DNA of 64,000 nucleotides from Hedera helix (taxonomy: Eukaryota; Streptophyta; Magnoliopsida; Apiales; Araliaceae). A model generated the notes under the pieces. The model saw only the letters and a list, made by a program, of their open reading frames with translations. It searched no databases and was not told where the DNA came from. The stretch is from positions 18,855,996-18,919,995 of the forward strand of contig OX359278.1 in the NCBI GenBank assembly GCA_947179155.2, given 5' to 3'. The position numbers and the translations under genes are program-made. Each line of letters begins with the position of its first letter. The stretch's first letter is position 1. Positions 58,627 to 64,000 of this stretch are shown here, piece by piece.

Positions 58627-59575
58627 GAGTTAGACTCAAAAATAGGTACAACTACGTTTAAAGAAGGAGCGAGAAGTTACTGTGCGAGATAAGTAGTTGT
58701 ATGTATAGTTGGAAGTTGATCTATAAAACTTTGTAAAGGCTTCTTCGTCTATTAAAGAATAATTAATTACTAATAGTAATAGAATTTCAAGTCCTGGAGG
58801 GGAGCTTGAGACTGGAAGTAGCAACATACCTGAATTGAATGTTGTGAATCAACTAAATCTTTGTGCATTGTGTGATTGAATTTTTACTGTCTTGCATATT
58901 AATTTATTATACTGCAAAATTAATTAATCAAAAATTCAAAAAGACTTAAGATAATTTTAATATGTAATAATTTATTCAACCCACATTCTAGATTATTATT
59001 AGACTTTCACCTAGATTACTTCATTATTATTAATTTTCATCTTCTAATTTGTTTAATTAGTGATTAATTGTAATTAATTAATTTTCTATTTTTATTTCTA
59101 ATTCGTCTGAGATATATATTAAGGATATTTTAAAAGTTAATTTAGCTTCTGTGGGTTCGATCTGTACTTGTCAATTATTCAATTTGACATTGTACACTTG
59201 TAGTACATAATTTTTACATGTCAATACCTCCATTTAACTTGAGAACATATATATTTCTAAAAAATAAATAGACCTGCGTAGTTTTTCAAGACGAACATCG
59301 AAAAGAAAATTGTTACGATAACCCTACATTCAAATCTAAATAAACCTATTTTTTCGATTAATGTAAATCAAGCCTTTTCACGAAGAGATCATGAGAAAAT
59401 TTTTTGTATAATTAGAAAATCTCAAACTAGGAACGTAAAGGCTCCATAAATTGAAAAAAAAAAAATCAATCCAGAGAGTATGAAGGGTCTCTTTAATGTA
59501 AATAGAGCCCCTCCCTATACCTGAAAATATTGAGGCAAGGTTTTTTTTATTGATAGCTATGTTAATAATCACTTA
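58627..59575. repeat. Remnants of other LTRs between A3 and A4
   Basis: 58640-58990 contains AATTTCAAGTCCTGGAGGGG followed by AGCTTGAGACTGG and, further on, TTATTCAACCC, phrases I associate with Ty1/copia LTR ends. 59040-59220 contains TTCTGTGGGTTCGATCTGTA, as in Athila/Tat LTR ends. No coding domain; classification is tentative. Confidence 0.35.
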
Positions 59576-62500
59576 TGTAAGACCCCGAATTTTATTAAAT
59601 ATAAAATTTAATTTTTCTTCATATATATTTTTCTGAAACAGTAAGTGGTTAAATCGATAAAGTTAAAACTTAAGGATGTTATGTGCAAATTTTATTTTGT
59701 CGGACAATATTCGCTTAGTCGGGGAATATTTGTTTGGTCGGGGAATATTCGTGTCGTACGACGGCGCCGAAATAACAAATTATTTGTGGACCCCACAACG
59801 GAATATTTGTCGGATATAGAAAACGACAGAAGTAACCTTTCTAAATAAAAATAGTCAACGATGTTAACTGTTAAAATACCGGTGATAAAAGAATAGTAGC
59901 ATACGGTAATTTATGGTATTTCAGTGTAGCACACGGTATTCTACAGTAGCACACGATATTGCACAGTGTCTCATATTATTGGTCTGATAATTGACACCGT
60001 AACTGTTGCGCATCATTTCATCAATAATTATCACTGCATAATATTTTATGTTATCAATTCAATAATTGTTGCTACACAGTATTTTGCATTATTGTTACTA
60101 CACGACATGTTGCATTATTAAACCATTAATTGACACAGTAACAAATGCATAGTAATTCATATTATTGATCTGATAATCGACACAGTTTTTGTTGCATTAT
60201 TTTGAATTATTGTTATCACTGTGGTAGAATTATTTTAGTTGTCATATTACTAATTGGTATTTTTGTTTTATTAAGAAAAAAAAATAATATTATTATTATT
60301 CAAAAATTACTATTCACTCCCGGAGTTTACTATTCATTCCCGAAAAAGTTACTATTCACTGACGGAAGTTACTGTTCATATCGGGAAAGACACTGTTCAT
60401 CTGCCGACAGAAGTTACTGTTCATTACTGTTCACTTTTTGAAAATTTTAAAGTTATAAAGTTACTGTGCAAGTATTGAAATTTTTTATAAAAAAAAAACG
60501 TTTGCGCAGCCGGGGGGAGGCGCAGCCCCCCAATTTTTTCTTCCCCGGCGTGCTACGCATAGTAACTTCATTTGCTATAAATAGGCCCTTCGCTGAATAA
60601 GAAAATCATATCTAAAATACATAAAGTTTTCTATAAGTTTATTGTGAGAGAATTTTGAGCATAGTAAGGTTATTTTGAGAGTTTGAAAGCTAAAAGGAGT
60701 GCAGAAATTTTTCAAGTAAGTCTTTTATTAAAGAGTAGTAATTTCATAAATTTCTATTTTTCACGGTATTCACAAATCTTCCTTTAGAAGACTCTTCTTT
60801 GAGAAGATTCATTTTTAAAAGCTTTCTTTGGAAGATTTATTTTAGAATATTATTTTAAAAACTATTTTAAAGCAGTTATATTATACTACAAAAATTATGT
60901 TAAATATATATAATTTTGATAGTTCATATTATACGAGTTATCATACACTTTGAAATTTATATATTGTAATTACTAATTTTATTATAAATATATAGGTTGA
61001 TCAACCTCATTTAAATCAATATCGAGTCACGTGTTAAGGTAAGGAATACCATTCATTTCAAACTCTTAAATTTACTGTGGTAAGGAATATCATCTTCTTT
61101 CATATTCTATTATTTAAACTTACTACGGTAAGGGGTATCATTCTTTTCATCACCATAACTGGATATTATTTTCTTTCTTACTGGAAGGGATTATCATTCT
61201 TTGATTCTCGAAAATAATATCGTTTCTTTCTTACTTATGTGTCATTTATTTTCATGTATTAATTTGTGGGAATAACCTTACGGCGCGGATTACCGTCTGT
61301 TGGTGAATAACCTTTCGTATTCATTCCTTATTAATCTTTGAGAATAACCTTACGGCGCGGATTACCGCCTATTTGGTGAATAACCCTTCGTATTCAAATT
61401 GATGGGAATAACTTTACGGCGCGGACTACCGCCTGTTGGTAAATAACCCTTTTTATTTGTTGTGTGAAAATAATTTGTCTACACGAATTATCACATGACA
61501 CTTTTATTCCATATTCGTTTGTAATATCATTTTCTTTCATATTCGTAAGTGATATCATTTTCCTTTATACTCATAAGGGATACCATCTTTTTCATCTTCC
61601 ATTATTCAAACTTACTATGGTAAGGGATATTAATTTCCTTCACCTTTTGTTAATTAAACCTGCTACGGTAAGGGATATTATTTTCTTTCATACACCTAAA
61701 TCGAAACTTATTATGGAACTATTGCTTCTATAATTCCTGAAAATATTATATGTTTCATAATAGTTGCACTTCATCATTTCAACTGAACCTTTCTATTTGC
61801 TGAATCTTTCTATTGAACTATAACCGTTATTCTGAACTGTGGATCTTGAATATCATTTTTAAATTTCACTCCACATCATGTTGACAATTTGGACATTGTT
61901 TGAATCTGCACAAAGTAAACTTCCGATACTTATTGTTTATCCTATTTCTTCTGTTCATCATTTGTATCACTGTTATTTGTATTAATCATCAAGAATCAAG
62001 CTATTGTGAATATCTGTGGCCGAGGGCACAGATGTGATATAATTGTTGAACAGATGATAGGTTAAAGGCGATATACTAGGTTAAAGGCGATACATCTGTT
62101 CGGTGTCTTTTATGGCACGTGGTGAAAGTTCTCTTTGGCCCGTAGTGCATAGATGAACTGTTGTTTGGTATGATTATGACCAAAGGCTGAATCTGATATA
62201 ATCATGACCGCTGGTGCTATATTGAATATCTTTGGCCCGTAGTGCAAAGATGAACTGTTGATTTGCATGATTATGATCAGGAACTGTAAATTTTTATTAT
62301 CATGACTAATGGTATTTCAGATGATAAAAGTTGATGATATTTTTACTAAAAAGAGAAGCGAGTGGACATTATAGTCTGCATTATTCTTCTAATAGATTGC
62401 TCATTCCGCTGCTATTATTGATCTGAACATTGTTCAAGAATTTAACTGCAGTTTTTGATATAAACCTTGTAGTCTATTGTATTCTATCAAGAACTCAACT

Positions 62501-62828
62501 GTTGAAGACTAATGATAATTTATTCGTCATTATCTTAGTCATGATATTTCTTACTGGGCTATTTGAGCTCACCCTTTCTTTTGTTCCATTGTTTTTCAAC
62601 AGGAGATGAAAACGTAACAGGGTCTAGCCGGGGGATGGAGTGAGAGTCCAAGGAATAGCTGTCGTAGTCTTCACGTGTTATAAAATAGTGTGGCAATAAT
62701 AGTGAAGACTTAGTTGTGTATTATTATACACTGTATTATTGTACGTTGTGCTTTGTTGTAATAATTTTGTTGTAGTCTTTTGACGACTCAAGTTTGGGCT
62801 GTGTGGGCTCAGATTTGGGGGCGTCACA
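59576..62828 (+). repeat. A4 5' LTR
   Basis: 3253 bp, TGTAAGACC to GGGGGCGTCACA, collinear with the A1 LTR. It differs by a U3 array of TTACTRTTCA repeats (60306-60435), a G/C-rich patch (60504-60532) in place of the palindrome, three rather than four 64-bp units (61266-61450), and an extra GTGGTAAGGAATATCATC-type block (61077-61100). TATA at 60576-60583. Confidence 0.9.
60306..60435 (+). repeat. TTACTRTTCA array in A4 U3
   Basis: About seven copies of TTACTATTCA, TTACTGTTCA or ACACTGTTCA, spaced 8-27 bp, most followed by CCCGGA- or GACGGAAG-like bases. They lie about 140-270 bp upstream of the TATA box. Absent from A1 at this place. Confidence 0.75.
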
Positions 62829-62830
62829 GT

Positions 62831-62842
62831 TGGCATCAGAGC
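62831..62842 (+). other. A4 primer binding site
   Basis: TGGCATCAGAGC, two bases after the LTR end. Same variant as A1. Confidence 0.85.
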
Positions 62843-63028
62843 ATAGGGCTATGGTCTTTAATGGAGATCTGGGGTTAGAATTAGGAGGGGAGAGACGAAT
62901 AAAATCAGTCACTAATGTGTTCCACCTAAATGAGATTTTATTATCTAATGAGTTGATTTGAATATAGAGACATGAAGTGATGAGTCAGTTTATTTAAACT
63001 AACATTTATTTTGTGACCACAGTTAAGT

Positions 63029-63505
63029 ATGACATTTGAAAATCAGGAGGTTAACTATGAAATGCCCGAAACAAATGTAGCTGTGAATCAAGAGGCGACG
63101 AATAATCTTCCTACAAACTCAGAGTTGAATCTTTTGCCTAAGGCAAAAATTATGCGTGTTCTTTCCAGTAAGGATGAAGGTGAAAGTTTTACTACAGTCG
63201 TTCCAGATCCGTTCTTAGAAGCAATTAAAGGATGTAATGAACTTACGAAAATTATTGCCTTTAATCTGCTCGCTAATTGGGAGAATCATATCACCTGGTT
63301 ATGCTCGATAACAAAGGATCAGAATATATGGACGTTTCATATAAGTCTTTGGGATTTATGGTGTTCCAGCTATGATTTTCAAGATTATTTAAAAATGATG
63401 TTTCTATACTTTTGGGCGTTACAATTTAGAGGAATTCAGGTTAAGTTAGTCACTATCGTGGAAACTGCAGTCTATCGAAAATACTATTCTTATAGAAATC
63501 ATTAG
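63029..63505 (+). CDS. A4 gag leader fused to unknown segment (158 aa)
   Basis: It starts at the gag ATG of the family. About 30 residues match the A1 leader (ENQEVNYEMPETNVA), then the frame enters sequence not found in A1: LPKAKIMRVLSSKDEGESF, PDPFLEAIKGCNELTKII, NLLANWENHITWLCSITKDQ. It stops at TAG 63503, where A3 has TGG (Trp). Beyond it the frame stays open (YVTTDEVEESKKQFVRELFS) to TAA 63647, one frame away from protease. The segment is Trp- and Phe-rich in the middle (IWTFHISLWDLW). No domain recognised. It could be a captured host exon or a foreign element part. Confidence 0.65.
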   Translation: MTFENQEVNYEMPETNVAVNQEATNNLPTNSELNLLPKAKIMRVLSSKDEGESFTTVVPDPFLEAIKGCNELTKIIAFNLLANWENHITWLCSITKDQNIWTFHISLWDLWCSSYDFQDYLKMMFLYFWALQFRGIQVKLVTIVETAVYRKYYSYRNH

Positions 63506-63649
63506 TACGTTACTACCGATGAAGTTGAGGAATCCAAGAAACAGTTCGTTAGAGAATTATTTAGTGGTATTCCTATGATTGAAATACGTGAAAATCCGAA
63601 TGAAGTACTCGGGATTCGATTTGACGATAACAGTCAAGAAACCGAATAA

Positions 63650-64000
63650 GGTGATAACCGGTAAGCTATTCATAAATTCTCATAAAATCTACGTTTGTTA
63701 GATACTTGCTCTACCCATTATTTTATCTCACCTACATGTGCTCAGTATTTAAACTTAACTCCTGAAAATTTGGACTTTGACTTATCAGTTGAAACCCCAT
63801 TAGGAGAAATGACCATTACATCTACTGTCTATAAATCTTGCCTAGTTCAAATCAACAACCTCACATTACCTGTTGACCTTATTTCTTTGGAAATGCATGA
63901 ATTTGATGTGATTTTAGGAATTGATTGGTTGACTACCCATTATGCTAAAATTGATTGTTTTCATAAGATTATTAGTTTTCATATTCCTAATCAACCTGCC
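63650..64000 (+). pseudogene. A4 protease, partial and mutated
   Basis: Near-identical at DNA level to A1 8213-8560 (GGTGATAACCGGTAAGCTAT onward). The frame shifts near 63693 by loss of one base, and the active-site Gly codon GGC is TGC (DTC). LGIDWLTTH near 63917-63943 is intact. Continues past the window end. Confidence 0.8.

Larger units (their letters stand above)
59576..64000 (+). mobile_element. Family-A element (A4), gag replaced, continues past window
   Basis: 5' LTR (59576-62828), PBS (62831-62842), gag leader from 63029, an unknown segment (63123-63648), then protease sequence collinear with A1 from 8213 onward, to the window end. The region equal to A1 7115-8212 (capsid and nucleocapsid) is absent. 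Protease carries a one-base loss near 63693 and DTC in place of DTG. The left flank ACTTA (59571-59575) should be repeated after the 3' LTR outside the window. Confidence 0.85.

Noticed and set aside
63029..63505. Reading the A4 158-aa ORF as a free-standing host gene
   Set aside because: Its start and first 30 residues are the family-A gag leader just after LTR and PBS, so it is part of the element.

Overview
The window is repeat-dense plant DNA, most likely pericentromeric or other heterochromatin of a dicot. It is AT-rich and made almost entirely of nested Ty3/gypsy LTR retrotransposons. I find no convincing single-copy host gene and no tRNA, rRNA or CRISPR. The organism type is inferred from the element lineages (Tekay-like chromovirus, Athila, Tat), their plant-type primer binding sites, and LTRs of 3 kb or more. 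The species cannot be told. Names such as LTR-A and LTR-B are mine.

Left block (1-22598). An LTR of family B (minus strand, cut by the window start) abuts a minus-strand gypsy remnant (A5, 2658-3214). An Athila element (3215-20884, plus strand) sits in that remnant. Its 5' LTR is split by a nearly complete Tekay-like element, A1 (3649-14781, direct repeat CTTCT on both sides), which entered immediately after the Athila TATA box. The Athila pol ends abruptly at about 20884 against a minus-strand piece of a family-A LTR (A2). A5 and A2 may be two ends of one older element.

Centre (22599-49496). A solo family-B LTR (23287-26575, ATAAT) is followed by a decayed Tat-lineage element (27604-49491). 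The Tat element holds two insertions. One is a minus-strand Athila element reduced to gag and protease (31207-41784, GTCTC), which itself holds a solo LTR (33952-37662, GTTAC). The other is a solo LTR (42832-46663, CTTAT).

Right block (49497-64000). A MITE-like hairpin, an unclassified repeat split by a solo Athila-type LTR (51018-53099, GTCAC), and AT-rich DNA lead to two further family-A elements in opposite orientation: A3 (55511-58626, minus) and A4 (59576 to past the window end, plus). In both, the gag capsid and nucleocapsid are absent, and the same roughly 0.5 kb segment of unknown origin lies between the gag leader and protease. This chimeric lineage is the most interesting item in the window.

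No element here looks autonomous. A1 is the youngest and best preserved: its LTRs are near identical and its gag-pol frame is broken only by three stop codons, each explainable by one C-to-T change. A complete partner elsewhere in the genome would be needed to mobilise any of them. Five-base direct repeats support six insertions: A1, the small Athila and four solo LTRs. The Tat element keeps an imperfect pair.
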